From contig JAAZZG010000002.1 of the NCBI GenBank assembly GCA_014237715.1, positions 124,001 through 188,000 on the forward strand: a stretch of DNA of 64,000 nt, in the 5' to 3' direction. Positions within the stretch are counted from its first letter, which is position 1. Each line of letters begins with the position of its first letter. The notes under the pieces are model-generated. The model had not been told where the DNA came from, made no database searches, and saw only the letters and a list, made by a program, of their open reading frames with translations. Origin of the DNA: Acidimicrobiales bacterium (GTDB lineage Bacteria; Actinomycetota; Acidimicrobiia; Acidimicrobiales; MedAcidi-G1). Position numbers and translations under genes: made by a program. Below are positions 17,591-26,353 of the stretch, piece after piece.

Positions 17591-18775
17591 TCAGTCGGTC
17601 AGGTGGCTGCCCAGTCCCAGGAGCAGTTCCAGGCAGACCTCGAGGTCGGACACCTCGACGAACTCGTCGGGTCGATGGGCCACAGCGATGTCACCGGGTC
17701 CCCACACCACCGAGGGGATCCCGGCCGCCTGGTAGAGACCGGCCTCGGTCCCGTAGGCCACCACCCCGACCGGTGGATCACCACCCAGCAGGGACCGCAT
17801 GAGGTCCAGGGCCGGGGACGACTCCTCCCATTCAAGGCCGTCGATCTCACACACCGCCTCGGTCTCGATGGCGGCTTCAGGGTGCACGGCGCGCATCTCG
17901 GCCAATAGCCCCGACTCAAGTGCAGCTATCCGGTCCTTCACGAACCGGGCATCGCTGCCCTGCACGGGGCGCATCTCCCAGTCGAACGAACAGCCCCCGG
18001 CCACTGTGCAGCGAGCCAGCCCACCGTTGATGACGCCGACGTTCGTGGTGGTGTGCATCGGCTCGAACCGACTGCCGGCCGGCGCCCGCTCGACCAGTTC
18101 TTCCTCGAGGCCCAGCAGACCGGCGATCCAACGGGTGGCGTGGTGCACGGCACTGACCGCCTCGGCCGGGCGGGAACTGTGTCCGTTCATTCCGGTGACC
18201 GTGGTGGTGTACTCATAACAGCCCTTGTGGGCCCCGACCACTTTCAGGCCGGTCGGCTCGCCGACGATGGCCACGGCGGGCCGGGGCGCGTCGGCCAACG
18301 AATCGATGAGGATCGGAGCGCCGTGGAAGCCGTCCTCCTCGTCGAAGGTGAGGGCCACGTGGACGGGCCGAACCAGATCGAGCGCCGCCCATCGGGGGAC
18401 CAGGGCCAGCACGCAGGCCAAGAATCCCTTCATGTCGGCCGTGCCCCGCCCGTAGATGCGGTCGCCACGGCGGGTGGCAGTGAAAGGCGGCGAGGTCCAG
18501 TCACCAGGGTCGACGGGGACCACATCACTGTGGCCGGCCAACATGATCCCGCCGTCGACGACCGGTCCGATGGTGGCGAAGAGGTTGGCCTTCGTCCTGG
18601 TCTCATCATGCGAGAGCAGAATCTCGGAGCAGTACGGCCGGAGCAGGTCCTCCACGTGGGCTATCAGGTCGACGTTCGGGGTGAGGGCGACCGACGGGAA
18701 GGCGATCAGGCCGTCGAGGATGGCCAGCATCTGATCGACTGGTGACCCGTCGGTGGTCGGCGCAGGCACGGTCAC
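17591..18775 (-). CDS. M20 family deacetylase (ArgE-like), ectoine-cluster candidate
   Basis: A zinc amidohydrolase of the acetylornithine deacetylase / DapE family, 394 residues. Metal ligands are seen in AGHSDVVP (His, Asp), then GTADMKGF, the catalytic Glu pair DEED, and EPTG. GTG 18775 overlaps the stop of the ectoine hydrolase gene by 4 bases (GTGA), which fixes the start and shows coupling; the frame open to 19063 is a shadow. Next to DoeA it probably deacetylates N-acetyl-2,4-diaminobutyrate, the step normally done by DoeB, which belongs to a different family. That role is inference. Confidence 0.87.
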   Translation of the reverse strand: MTVPAPTTDGSPVDQMLAILDGLIAFPSVALTPNVDLIAHVEDLLRPYCSEILLSHDETRTKANLFATIGPVVDGGIMLAGHSDVVPVDPGDWTSPPFTATRRGDRIYGRGTADMKGFLACVLALVPRWAALDLVRPVHVALTFDEEDGFHGAPILIDSLADAPRPAVAIVGEPTGLKVVGAHKGCYEYTTTVTGMNGHSSRPAEAVSAVHHATRWIAGLLGLEEELVERAPAGSRFEPMHTTTNVGVINGGLARCTVAGGCSFDWEMRPVQGSDARFVKDRIAALESGLLAEMRAVHPEAAIETEAVCEIDGLEWEESSPALDLMRSLLGGDPPVGVVAYGTEAGLYQAAGIPSVVWGPGDIAVAHRPDEFVEVSDLEVCLELLLGLGSHLTD

Positions 18776-19956
18776 CCCTTCACGTGGATGCCGCGAGACA
18801 CGTCGGCCAGTGGCTCGCCGGGACCGTTCTCGACGACCACGAAGCTCTCGGTGATCTCCAGGCCCCAGGTGTCCATCCAGAGGCCGGGCATGAAGTGGAA
18901 GGTCATGCCCGGCTCCAGCACCGACTCGTCGGTATCTCGCAGCGAGATGGTCCGCTCCCCCCAGTCCGGCGGGTAGCTGATACCAATGGGGTAACCACAG
19001 CGGCCCTCTTTGTGGAAGCCAGCGTCTTCCATCACCGAGAAAAAGGCTCGGGCCATGTCGCACGCCCGGCTACCGGCCCGGGCCGCGCCCAACCCTGCGT
19101 CGAGGCCGTCAAGCACGGCCTTTTCGGCCCGGCGCATCTCGTCGGGCGGGGAGCCTAGGAACGACGTCCGGCACAGCGGTAATTGGTAGCGACGGTGAGC
19201 ACCAGCGATCTCGAAAAATGACCCCTCGCCGCTCTTTAACGGCTTGTCATCCCAGGTCAAGTGGGGGGCCGAGGCTTCGGCTCCAGTTGGCATCATGGGT
19301 ACGAAGGCCGGGTAGTCGCCTCCGAACTCCTCGGTGCCCGATACGCCGGTGGCGTAGATCTCGGCCACGAGGTCGCACTTTCGCATGCCCGGTTCGATGA
19401 TGTCGCGGATCCGGGCGTGCATGCGTTCCACGATCCGGGCGCCCCGCCGCATGTACACGAGTTCCTGGTCGGACTTGACCCCGCGCTGCCAGTTGACGAG
19501 CGCCGTGGCGTCCACAACATCGGCGTCGGGCAACCTGGCACACAGGTTCTGGTGAGCGGCCGCCGAGTAGTAGTAGTTGTCGAGTTCAACGCCGACCCGG
19601 GCCGAACCATGACCCATCCCGTCCAAGAGGTCAGCTAACTGGCCGAAAGCGTGCTTCTCGGTCGACATGACATGGTCGTCGGAGTAGTCAAGTATCCGAG
19701 ACTCATCCATGTAGACGGTGAGGCGGGCGCCATTGGCGTCCATACGTCGTCCCCACCACCACGGCTCGCCGTCGTGAGTGACCACCACGGCCTGCGGGGT
19801 ATAGAACGACCACCCGTCGTAGCCGGTCAGCCACGACATGTTTGACGGGTCGGCGGCCACAAGAACCTCGATGCCGCGAGCCTCCATAGCTCTACGCACC
19901 TTCGCCAGGCGCTGTGCGTACTCCTCACGGCTAAATGGAAGCTCAACATCTGGCAT
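18772..19956 (-). CDS. doeA: Ectoine hydrolase (M24 peptidase family)
   Basis: A 394-residue creatinase/aminopeptidase-P fold protein closely matching ectoine hydrolases. Features: PFSREEYAQRLAKVR, VAADPSNMSWLTGYDGWSFY, LVNWQRGVKS, PGMRKCDLVAEIYATG, SAPHLTWDDKPLKSGEG and YPIGISYPPDWGERTISLRD. The canonical M24 Asp-Asp metal site is not seen, as FFEIAGAHRRYQLPLCRT stands in its place, which fits the ectoine hydrolase subgroup. It opens the ectoine ring to N-acetyl-2,4-diaminobutyrate in the cytoplasm. It overlaps the M20 deacetylase gene. Transporter and later doe genes are not adjacent. Confidence 0.88.
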   Translation of the reverse strand: MPDVELPFSREEYAQRLAKVRRAMEARGIEVLVAADPSNMSWLTGYDGWSFYTPQAVVVTHDGEPWWWGRRMDANGARLTVYMDESRILDYSDDHVMSTEKHAFGQLADLLDGMGHGSARVGVELDNYYYSAAAHQNLCARLPDADVVDATALVNWQRGVKSDQELVYMRRGARIVERMHARIRDIIEPGMRKCDLVAEIYATGVSGTEEFGGDYPAFVPMMPTGAEASAPHLTWDDKPLKSGEGSFFEIAGAHRRYQLPLCRTSFLGSPPDEMRRAEKAVLDGLDAGLGAARAGSRACDMARAFFSVMEDAGFHKEGRCGYPIGISYPPDWGERTISLRDTDESVLEPGMTFHFMPGLWMDTWGLEITESFVVVENGPGEPLADVSRGIHVKG

Positions 19957-20016
19957 GGTTTCCCTCTCCTCTCGGGTGTCGGCCCGGCTCGGTCATTGGG
20001 CTGAGGTTCGCGAAGG

Positions 20017-20406
20017 CTAGATCGGACGCGTGCCCACCGAGGGTGGGTCATCCGGTGGCAGAACGAGAACAACCATGGCCGTCCAGAGGCTGCGGCTAAT
20101 CGGGGCGAAAGCCAACGGTGCCACCAGCGAAGTAGCGACCGTGGGTACCAGGACCTCGAGGACCTCCGGGTCGGGCCATGCCACGACGAACGCAACGACC
20201 AACACGATCAGGATCGCCACAGTGGACAGGACGGTGTTAACAGCCACCGCGCCGATCCAGTGACCGTGAGTGCGCTCAAAGACGAGCCCACAACTGGGGC
20301 ACGCCTTACGGATCCGCAACCAGCCCCGACGGGACGGACGGCGGAATAAGCCCCGTCCCCCACAGCCCGGGCAGGCTGCCACGATCCCCCTGAACAGAAC
20401 CCGCAT
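20017..20406 (-). CDS. DUF983 family membrane protein
   Basis: A 129-residue protein with two CxxC-type pairs (ACPGCGGRGLF and ACPSCGLVFERTHGHW), suggesting zinc binding, followed by two hydrophobic segments (VNTVLSTVAILIVLVVAFVV and VATSLVAPLAFAPI). This is the DUF983 pattern; function is unknown. ATG 20406 is preceded by GGAG at 8 bases, so I prefer it to ATG 20424 and to the much longer open frame. It is divergent from the PhyH gene at 20498, with 91 bp between. Confidence 0.75.
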   Translation of the reverse strand: MRVLFRGIVAACPGCGGRGLFRRPSRRGWLRIRKACPSCGLVFERTHGHWIGAVAVNTVLSTVAILIVLVVAFVVAWPDPEVLEVLVPTVATSLVAPLAFAPISRSLWTAMVVLVLPPDDPPSVGTRPI

Positions 20407-20497
20407 CCGACCTGCTCCGTCCATTATCCGAACATACTGGCGACCCGACCTCACCCACCGGTGTGGAACACCGGAGGCTGGACTACCGTCCGCGGCC

Positions 20498-21325
20498 GTG
20501 CCGATACTCACCGACGAGCAGGTCTCCCGGTACCGGAGCGACGGCTGGCTCGCCCCGATCGACGTACTTACGACCGCCGAGGCCTCTGCTGCCCTAGCCG
20601 CCCTCGAAGAGGCCGAGGCCCGATACCCCGAGGACCTGCATGGTGACCACCGCAACAACGCTCACCTAGTCCTGCCGTTCTTGGCCGACCTGGCCCTCCA
20701 TCCGACAATCCTGGGCTGCGCTGCATCACTCGTGGACCGGCCCGCCGCCCTGCTCAATTCAGTGCTGTTCATCAAGGACCCGGATGCCACGGCCTACGTA
20801 AGTTGGCACCAGGACTCCACCTACATGGGGATCGAGGGGGCCGACATGGTCACCGCCTGGCTGGCTCTGACTCCCAGCACGTCGGAAAACGGCTGCGTGG
20901 CCATGGCCCCGGCCACCCATCTAGACGGCATCCGCCCCCACGAGGACCGGTACGGGCCGGACAACATCCTCACCCGAGGTCAGCACGTGAGCGGGTTCGA
21001 CCCCGACACGGCTGTCGACGTGGTGCTCCAGCCCGGCCAGATGTCGCTCCACCATCCGCACCTGATCCACGGGTCACGGCCCAACGGATCCGATACCCGA
21101 CGGGTGGGCGTGGCCTTCCAGTCCTACATCGGCGTCGACGCCCGCCCGGAACGAGGTAAGCACCACGTGCTGGTCGTCGGCAACGACCCCGTGGACCCGG
21201 CGTTCCTCGTCGTGCCCCGACCAGAAACCGAGATGACTGACGACGGCCGAGCAGTCCGGGCGTCGGCCAACGCCGCCCTGTCCGATGTGTTGTACCACGG
21301 CGCTACCGAGCGACGCTCCTACTGA
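20498..21325 (+). CDS. Phytanoyl-CoA dioxygenase (PhyH) family protein 1
   Basis: An Fe(II)/2-oxoglutarate-dependent oxygenase of 275 residues from GTG 20498. The facial triad His104-x-Asp106 is in SWHQDSTYM and the distal His in HHPHLIHGSRPN, with a following Arg for 2-oxoglutarate. Relatives hydroxylate small molecules including ectoine, phytanoyl-CoA and amine compounds. The intact Asp makes a halogenase unlikely. The longer frame to 20270 has no PhyH similarity. Its position between the ectoine pair and the MttB cluster suggests hydroxylation of an osmolyte, but it does not show the ectoine hydroxylase signature I would expect. Confidence 0.82.
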   Translation: MPILTDEQVSRYRSDGWLAPIDVLTTAEASAALAALEEAEARYPEDLHGDHRNNAHLVLPFLADLALHPTILGCAASLVDRPAALLNSVLFIKDPDATAYVSWHQDSTYMGIEGADMVTAWLALTPSTSENGCVAMAPATHLDGIRPHEDRYGPDNILTRGQHVSGFDPDTAVDVVLQPGQMSLHHPHLIHGSRPNGSDTRRVGVAFQSYIGVDARPERGKHHVLVVGNDPVDPAFLVVPRPETEMTDDGRAVRASANAALSDVLYHGATERRSY

Positions 21326-21447
21326 CGCCGTTCCTCCCGGTCAGCCCACCAGCACCTCGGCCTGCCACATGAATTCGAACACGTGACACCCACCCCGGCG
21401 ATGACAAGGGCAGGGTGAAACTCAAGGTTCAGTTTCGGTATGGATGC

Positions 21448-22989
21448 TCAATACCAAGCGTCATCTTCGGAACCCTTGCGTTCGGCCATGAACGCCTGCA
21501 ACTCGGAATCCGTGCCCGGATCGATCTCCGGCGGCTCGTAGTTGGCCAGCATGCGCTTCCAGAGGACGTTGGCCCGCTGCTGCATGTCCCGCCCCCCATC
21601 CTCGGCCCACTGCTCGAAGGAGTTGGTGTCGAGGAGCACCGAGTTGTAGTTGGCCTCCTCGAAGTGGGCCAGGGTGTGGGCAGTCCCCAGATGGGCCGTT
21701 CCCGGCCCAGCCTCCCGATAACCCTCGACGGCCAACGAGTCGTCGTCGACCACTAGACCCCCCATGCGTCGGATGAGCATCCCCAGGTGGTCGGCATCCA
21801 TCACGAACTTCTCGTAACCGGTGACCAGCCCGCCCTCCAGCCAGCCAGCGGCCTGGTGCACGAAGTTGGCCCCAGCGTAGATGGACGCCCCCATGGCGTC
21901 GGCCGACTCCATCATCGCCTGGGCGTCGGCCACCTTGGACGCCGTGTAGTGGCCACCGCAACGCAGCGGCAGTCCCAGCCGGCGCGACAGTTGGCCCATG
22001 GCGTAGGTAGCCAGTACCGCCTCGGGCGTCCCGAACGTCGGTGCTCCGCTGCGCAGGTCCATGGTGGTCAAAAAGCTGCCGTACACCACCGGCGAACCGG
22101 GGCGCACCAGTTGGGCCAGAGCGATGCCGACCATGGTCTCAGCGTGAGCCTGGGCGATGAGCGCCGGCTGGGTGACCGGACCCATGGCGCCCCCGATGAT
22201 GAACGGTGAAATCACGTTGGCCTGGTTGGCCCGGGCATAGGTCTTGAGCGCCCCGGTCATCACGTTGTCGAACACCAGCGGCGAATTGACATTGATGTTC
22301 CCCTGGACAGCGCAGTCCCGTTCGAGGCGGTCGGCTCCGAAGGCGATGCGGGCCATGGCGACAGAGTCCTCGGCCCGCTCCGGCGCCGTCACCGCACCCA
22401 TGAACGGCTTGGTCGACCACCGCAGGTGGGCGTACACCATGTCCAGGTGCCGCTTATTGACAGGCACGTCCACCGGCTCGCACACCGTGCCACCTGAGTG
22501 CTGCAGCCACGGCGACACATAGGCCAGCTTCACTAGGTTCTCGAAGTCGGCCAGCGTGGCGTAGCGCCGGCCGTCGTCGAGGTCCGACACGAACGGTGAT
22601 CCGTAAGCCGGCGAGAAGACGACGTGGTCGCCACCGACGGTGACCGTATGGCGTTCATCGCGCCCGTGCATGGCGAACTCGGCCGGCGCCGTGGTGCACA
22701 GGCTCCGGGCCAGGCCTGGATCGAACCGCACCCGCTCCCCCTCGACGCGGGCACCCACCGCCCGGAACAGTTCGACAGCCTCCTCGTCCCCCCGGATTTC
22801 GATGCCGATCTCATCAAGGATCCAGTCGGCGTGGGCCTCGAGGCGGTCCAGCGACCCCTCATCGAGCAGGTCGTAGGTGGGGATACGCCGGCGAGGTTGC
22901 AGCACCTCGGCGACCGGTCCAGTCGCCCGTGCAGCAGTGCGCGCACCCCGGCCTCCTCGACGGCGCTCACCAATCATCGACAGCCCCAC
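21448..22989 (-). CDS. MttB-family (COG5598) methyltransferase homologue, non-pyrrolysine
   Basis: A 513-residue TIM-barrel protein of the trimethylamine methyltransferase superfamily. Family segments include GIEIRGDEEAVELF near the N-terminus, FSPAYGSPFVSDLDDGRR, the central QGNINVNSPLVFDNVMTGAL and LPLRCGGHYTASKVADAQAM. The frame is continuous with no in-frame TAG, so pyrrolysine is not used; relatives of this kind demethylate glycine betaine, proline betaine or carnitine. No corrinoid protein gene lies nearby. The start may be GTG 22989 or ATG 22977. It is the last gene of the minus-strand run beginning at 29808, separated by 117 bp that hold three TCAGAC repeats. Confidence 0.85.
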   Translation of the reverse strand: MGLSMIGERRRGGRGARTAARATGPVAEVLQPRRRIPTYDLLDEGSLDRLEAHADWILDEIGIEIRGDEEAVELFRAVGARVEGERVRFDPGLARSLCTTAPAEFAMHGRDERHTVTVGGDHVVFSPAYGSPFVSDLDDGRRYATLADFENLVKLAYVSPWLQHSGGTVCEPVDVPVNKRHLDMVYAHLRWSTKPFMGAVTAPERAEDSVAMARIAFGADRLERDCAVQGNINVNSPLVFDNVMTGALKTYARANQANVISPFIIGGAMGPVTQPALIAQAHAETMVGIALAQLVRPGSPVVYGSFLTTMDLRSGAPTFGTPEAVLATYAMGQLSRRLGLPLRCGGHYTASKVADAQAMMESADAMGASIYAGANFVHQAAGWLEGGLVTGYEKFVMDADHLGMLIRRMGGLVVDDDSLAVEGYREAGPGTAHLGTAHTLAHFEEANYNSVLLDTNSFEQWAEDGGRDMQQRANVLWKRMLANYEPPEIDPGTDSELQAFMAERKGSEDDAWY

Positions 22990-22992
22990 ATC

Positions 22993-23028
22993 TCAGACGA
23001 CCCCACTTCAGACGATCGCTTCAGACAG
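22993..23028. repeat. Three TCAGAC direct repeats upstream of the MttB homologue
   Basis: TCAGACGA at 22993, TCAGACGA at 23008 and TCAGACAG at 23021, spaced 15 and 13 bp, lie just upstream of the MttB-like gene in its 117-bp leader. They could be regulator contact sites giving that gene its own control, or chance repeats. Confidence 0.35.
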
Positions 23029-23106
23029 TTTCGGCAAGGTAGCCGCTTCGGAGACTCCGGGTTCACGATCGGAGCCGGTCGTCAGATACCACCGGTCGAC
23101 GTACCG

Positions 23107-23982
23107 TCACCCTCGCCCCGGATCTACCCCCGAGGCCTCCTGCTGGGTGAAGAACGACGCTCCCATCGGCGGTTCAGGCAGATCCATCTCGAAGTCCCCG
23201 GTCCGGACCCGACCGGGGTCCGAACCCCGTACGAACAATCCCTGATGGGCCGTGGGCACCGGACTGGGGCCATACGGCACGGCATCGCCCGCCCCGTAGA
23301 CACAGATGAACAGGGTCCGGGACCGATCCGACCGGTTGGGGGCCGAGGCGTGGGCCAACCGGGTGTGCATCAGACACACCGAACCCGCCGGGCCTGTGCA
23401 CGATACGGCAGCATCACGCATCGCAGCGACGGCGTCTGGACAGACGGCGCCCGTGAAAACCCCGTCGTGCCACAGCGAGTGAATCGGGCCGTTGTGCGAA
23501 CCAGGAACCACTTCCAAGGGGCCGTTCTCCACAGTCACCTCGTCGACCATCAGCAGGGCGGTCATCAGGTCAGCGTTGGAGTGCGGGGTGAACGGGAAGT
23601 CCTGGTGCCACTGCACCTCGGTGGCCGCCCCCGGGAGCTTGGTGTTGACCTTGGTGTGGTGGAGCCGGACGTCGGGACCGATCAAGTCAGCCACCATGTC
23701 GACCATGGCGCTGTTGGCCATGACCTCGCGGTGGGCGGCTGAAACCTCCGTGGGCGCCGAGACCCGCCGCAACGCCGGCCGGTCCTTCGAATGACCCGGC
23801 TGCACGTCGAACCGGGGGCGCCCGTCGATCGTCTCCCCGTAGGGCCCGTTGTGGGCCCGACTCTCCTCAACCCAGCGGTCCATGTCGGCGCGCAGTGCTG
23901 CCAGTTGATCCGGCGTGACTGCGTTGGGAACCGTCAAGACTCCATCGCGCCGGAACGTCCCGACCTGTTCGTCGGTCAGCAC
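23107..23982 (-). CDS. Phytanoyl-CoA dioxygenase (PhyH) family protein 2
   Basis: A 291-residue Fe(II)/2-oxoglutarate oxygenase. His126-x-Asp128 is in QWHQDFPF, and the distal His is in MHTRLAHASAPNRSD with a nearby Arg. Preserved metal ligands argue for hydroxylase rather than halogenase activity. It starts 10 bases after the DUF1028 gene, so it belongs to the catabolic operon 23107-28809. A hydroxylated N-alkyl group breaks down to an aldehyde, so this enzyme could contribute to dealkylation; the substrate is not known. Confidence 0.83.
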   Translation of the reverse strand: MLTDEQVGTFRRDGVLTVPNAVTPDQLAALRADMDRWVEESRAHNGPYGETIDGRPRFDVQPGHSKDRPALRRVSAPTEVSAAHREVMANSAMVDMVADLIGPDVRLHHTKVNTKLPGAATEVQWHQDFPFTPHSNADLMTALLMVDEVTVENGPLEVVPGSHNGPIHSLWHDGVFTGAVCPDAVAAMRDAAVSCTGPAGSVCLMHTRLAHASAPNRSDRSRTLFICVYGAGDAVPYGPSPVPTAHQGLFVRGSDPGRVRTGDFEMDLPEPPMGASFFTQQEASGVDPGRG

Positions 23983-23992
23983 CGGTATCGAC

Positions 23993-24670
23993 TCACCGGT
24001 CGCCGGCCACGCCGTAGCTGGGCGCCACCCCCGGATCTATGGCCCGGTCCAAGTAGGGCTGCATCTGGGGTTCGTAATCGGTCCACAGACGGCGCAGCAC
24101 GACCACTGGGTCGTCTTCGTTCCAATCGCAACGCAGGTCGACCAGTGCGAAGGGTTGCTCGTGGTGGACGAGGAGGGCTGCCGAGCGCACCGGACCCTCC
24201 TCTCCACCAGCGGCTAGCCCGGCCTCCAGGCCAAGTAGCAGGCGGTCGGCCAGGTGGGCGCCAGGGTCGGCCTCGAAGCCGGCCACCATGGCGGCCGGAA
24301 CCTCCGGTGTCGACAGCAGATTGCCCGCTGCGATGCAGTGGTCACCCTCCACGACGCGGTTGGTGCCCAAGATGTGGGCCCCGGTGAAGTGCCCGGTCCG
24401 ACCGGCCATGTCGACCACCGCCAGTTGTCGGTATTCGGCGTTGGCTCGACCGTCCATGACGGTGGCCACCGCCTCGGCGGCCGTTTTACCGGACTGTAGG
24501 CACTCGAACACACGGGTGGCCAGAGTCGGGTCGGTGATGTTCTGGGTAGCCACGGCGCCCACGCCGGCTCTGGCATGGGGGCAACGCGACCCCACACAGA
24601 TGGACGAGGTAGTGATAGCCACCCCGGCCATACCGGTCCTGGCACAGTGTCCGGTGATGGAGAAGGTCAT
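23993..24670 (-). CDS. DUF1028 family protein
   Basis: A 225-residue protein of the DUF1028 family, an Ntn-hydrolase-like fold whose members are often found beside amidases, RidA and amine-catabolic genes. The N-terminal MTFSITGHCARTGMAGVAIT and the segment GVGAVATQNITDP are typical. GGGAG stands before the ATG. It lies 21 bases after the Rieske gene and 10 before the PhyH gene. An amide hydrolase or maturation role is possible but unproven. Confidence 0.83.
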   Translation of the reverse strand: MTFSITGHCARTGMAGVAITTSSICVGSRCPHARAGVGAVATQNITDPTLATRVFECLQSGKTAAEAVATVMDGRANAEYRQLAVVDMAGRTGHFTGAHILGTNRVVEGDHCIAAGNLLSTPEVPAAMVAGFEADPGAHLADRLLLGLEAGLAAGGEEGPVRSAALLVHHEQPFALVDLRCDWNEDDPVVVLRRLWTDYEPQMQPYLDRAIDPGVAPSYGVAGDR

Positions 24671-24691
24671 GGTGGGCTCCCGGGTCGGGGG

Positions 24692-25855
24692 TCAGTCGGT
24701 GGACGTCAAGCGGTCGGCCAGATAGCCCATGAAGTGGTGGAGTTCATGCTCGAGCCAACTCAGCGGACCGGGTGTGGCCAGTGGCGAGCGGGATCCGACG
24801 TGGATGCCCTCCACCACCTTGCGGTCTTCCTCGCAGACCGCGGTGAAGAAGTCGACCATCTCGGTGATCCACGCTTCGGGTTCGACCAGCGAGGCGTGCA
24901 CTTCGGGCGCTAGGGCAATCCCAAACCGCAGCTCGACCTGACCGGTTCCCCGGGGTCGTAGCGATAGGTACCAGAGGTGGTCGGGGGCGAGGATGTACAT
25001 GTGGGCGGGGAACACCGTCGGCATGAACGTGGTGCTCCGCCACGCCCCCTCCAGTCGGTCGTTGTCCGGATGGGCGCGCCCATACATGGCGTTCTCGTCC
25101 TTCTCGAACATCTGGTACGTGAACGCTCCGTGGCTCTCGTCGGGGAACACCACCGAGTCCATAGGCATCCAGGTTCCGAGCGTGACCCGGTGGGTGACAG
25201 GCAGGTGGTAGCCCTCCATGAAGTTCTCGGTGAGGAACTTCCAGTTGCCGTCCCACACCTCGTCCACCCGGTGGATCGGCACGTAGTCGGCTACCCCGTA
25301 GGGCGCCACGAAGCCTTCGATGGGAGCCAGCAGACTGGCCACCGACGGAGCGTCGTCGTCCAGAGTGCAGTAGATCCACCCCTCCCAGAGTTCGGTGCGG
25401 ATCTCGGGCAGACAGATGTCCACCCGGTCGAATCCGTCGGTGCGCTCCATGTGGTTTGTCCCCACTAGTTGCCCACCTAGGTCGTATGTCCACGAATGGT
25501 ACGGGCAGGTAATCCGGCGGGAATTCCCGTCGCCGGCCACCAAGGTCATCATCCGGTGCCGGCACACGTTGGAAAACGTCCGGACCTGACCATCACCGTC
25601 GCGGACGCAGAACACCGGCTGGTCGGCGATCGACCAGACCAGGTGGTCGCCCACCTCGGGGATCTCGGCGGCCAGCCCGGGCGACACCCAGTCCCGCCCG
25701 AAGGCCCGCTCTTGTTCGAGGGCCAACACCGCGTCGGAGTGGTACATGGCCGGTGGCATGTTGGTAGCCGCCGACAGCGGCCCGTCGGCCACGGTGCGTA
25801 GACCAGACAACAGGGCGCCGGTCTCAGGCTGGGGGGTCGTCACGTGGAGATCCAT
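24692..25855 (-). CDS. Rieske non-heme iron oxygenase, alpha subunit 2
   Basis: A 387-residue oxygenase from ATG 25855. Rieske ligands are Cys98-x-His100 (CRHRM) and Cys117-x2-His120 (CPYHSW). The catalytic iron site is in ENFMEGYHLPVTHRVT, with a later Asp. It is clearly different from the Rieske protein at 2352. Betaine and carnitine demethylases belong to this superfamily, which agrees with the MttB homologue and RidA in the same operon. The frame open to 25987 runs into the RidA gene and is rejected. No ferredoxin reductase gene is nearby, so electron supply must come from elsewhere. Confidence 0.87.
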   Translation of the reverse strand: MDLHVTTPQPETGALLSGLRTVADGPLSAATNMPPAMYHSDAVLALEQERAFGRDWVSPGLAAEIPEVGDHLVWSIADQPVFCVRDGDGQVRTFSNVCRHRMMTLVAGDGNSRRITCPYHSWTYDLGGQLVGTNHMERTDGFDRVDICLPEIRTELWEGWIYCTLDDDAPSVASLLAPIEGFVAPYGVADYVPIHRVDEVWDGNWKFLTENFMEGYHLPVTHRVTLGTWMPMDSVVFPDESHGAFTYQMFEKDENAMYGRAHPDNDRLEGAWRSTTFMPTVFPAHMYILAPDHLWYLSLRPRGTGQVELRFGIALAPEVHASLVEPEAWITEMVDFFTAVCEEDRKVVEGIHVGSRSPLATPGPLSWLEHELHHFMGYLADRLTSTD

Positions 25856-25881
25856 TCGGTCAGGCAGGTCAATCGAATCGG

Positions 25882-26295
25882 TCAGTCGGGGATCACCGCG
25901 GTGACCTCGATCTCCACCACCCACTCGGGGCGAGCCAAGGCGGACACGATGATTCCCGTCGAGCACGGGTGGACGCCCTGGAGCCACCTTCCCATCTCCT
26001 GATAGACGGCCTCCCGGTATCGGATGTCAGTCAGGTAGACGACGATCCGGCAGATGTGGGACATCTCCGAGCCAGCCTCGGCCAGCAGCATGGCGATGTT
26101 CTCCATGGTCTTGGCCGTCTGGGCTCCGGCGTCGCCAGTGTGCAACGACTCCCGGGTGTCGAGGTCCTGGGCGACCTGGCCCCGCAGGAAGACCATGGTG
26201 CCGCGGGCCACCACACCCTGGCTGAGGTCGTTATCGAGGTTCTGCTCGGGGTACGTCTCCTTCGTGTTGAAGGGGCGGATGCGCTGATGGGTCAT
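25882..26295 (-). CDS. RidA/YjgF family enamine/imine deaminase
   Basis: A 137-residue Rid protein from ATG 26295 (MTHQRIRPFNTKETYPEQN). The segments VVARGTMVFLRGQVAQDL, CRIVVYLTDIRYREAVYQEM and ALARPEWVVEIEVTAVIP follow the family pattern, including the conserved Arg before the VYLTD strand. Rid proteins hydrolyse reactive imine or enamine intermediates, which fits an operon of amine-oxidising enzymes. The extended frame to 26517 is antisense to the preceding gene's end and is not supported. Confidence 0.87.
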   Translation of the reverse strand: MTHQRIRPFNTKETYPEQNLDNDLSQGVVARGTMVFLRGQVAQDLDTRESLHTGDAGAQTAKTMENIAMLLAEAGSEMSHICRIVVYLTDIRYREAVYQEMGRWLQGVHPCSTGIIVSALARPEWVVEIEVTAVIPD

Positions 26296-26353
26296 GGCGT
26301 CGGACGCTTTCTCATAACTGACGGCGTGGATGGCGGCGTTCGGGTGGAGCAGA

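Noticed and set aside
20498-21325. Calling the first PhyH protein an ectoine hydroxylase
   Set aside because: It is in the right superfamily and near doeA, but I could not see the ectoine hydroxylase signature.
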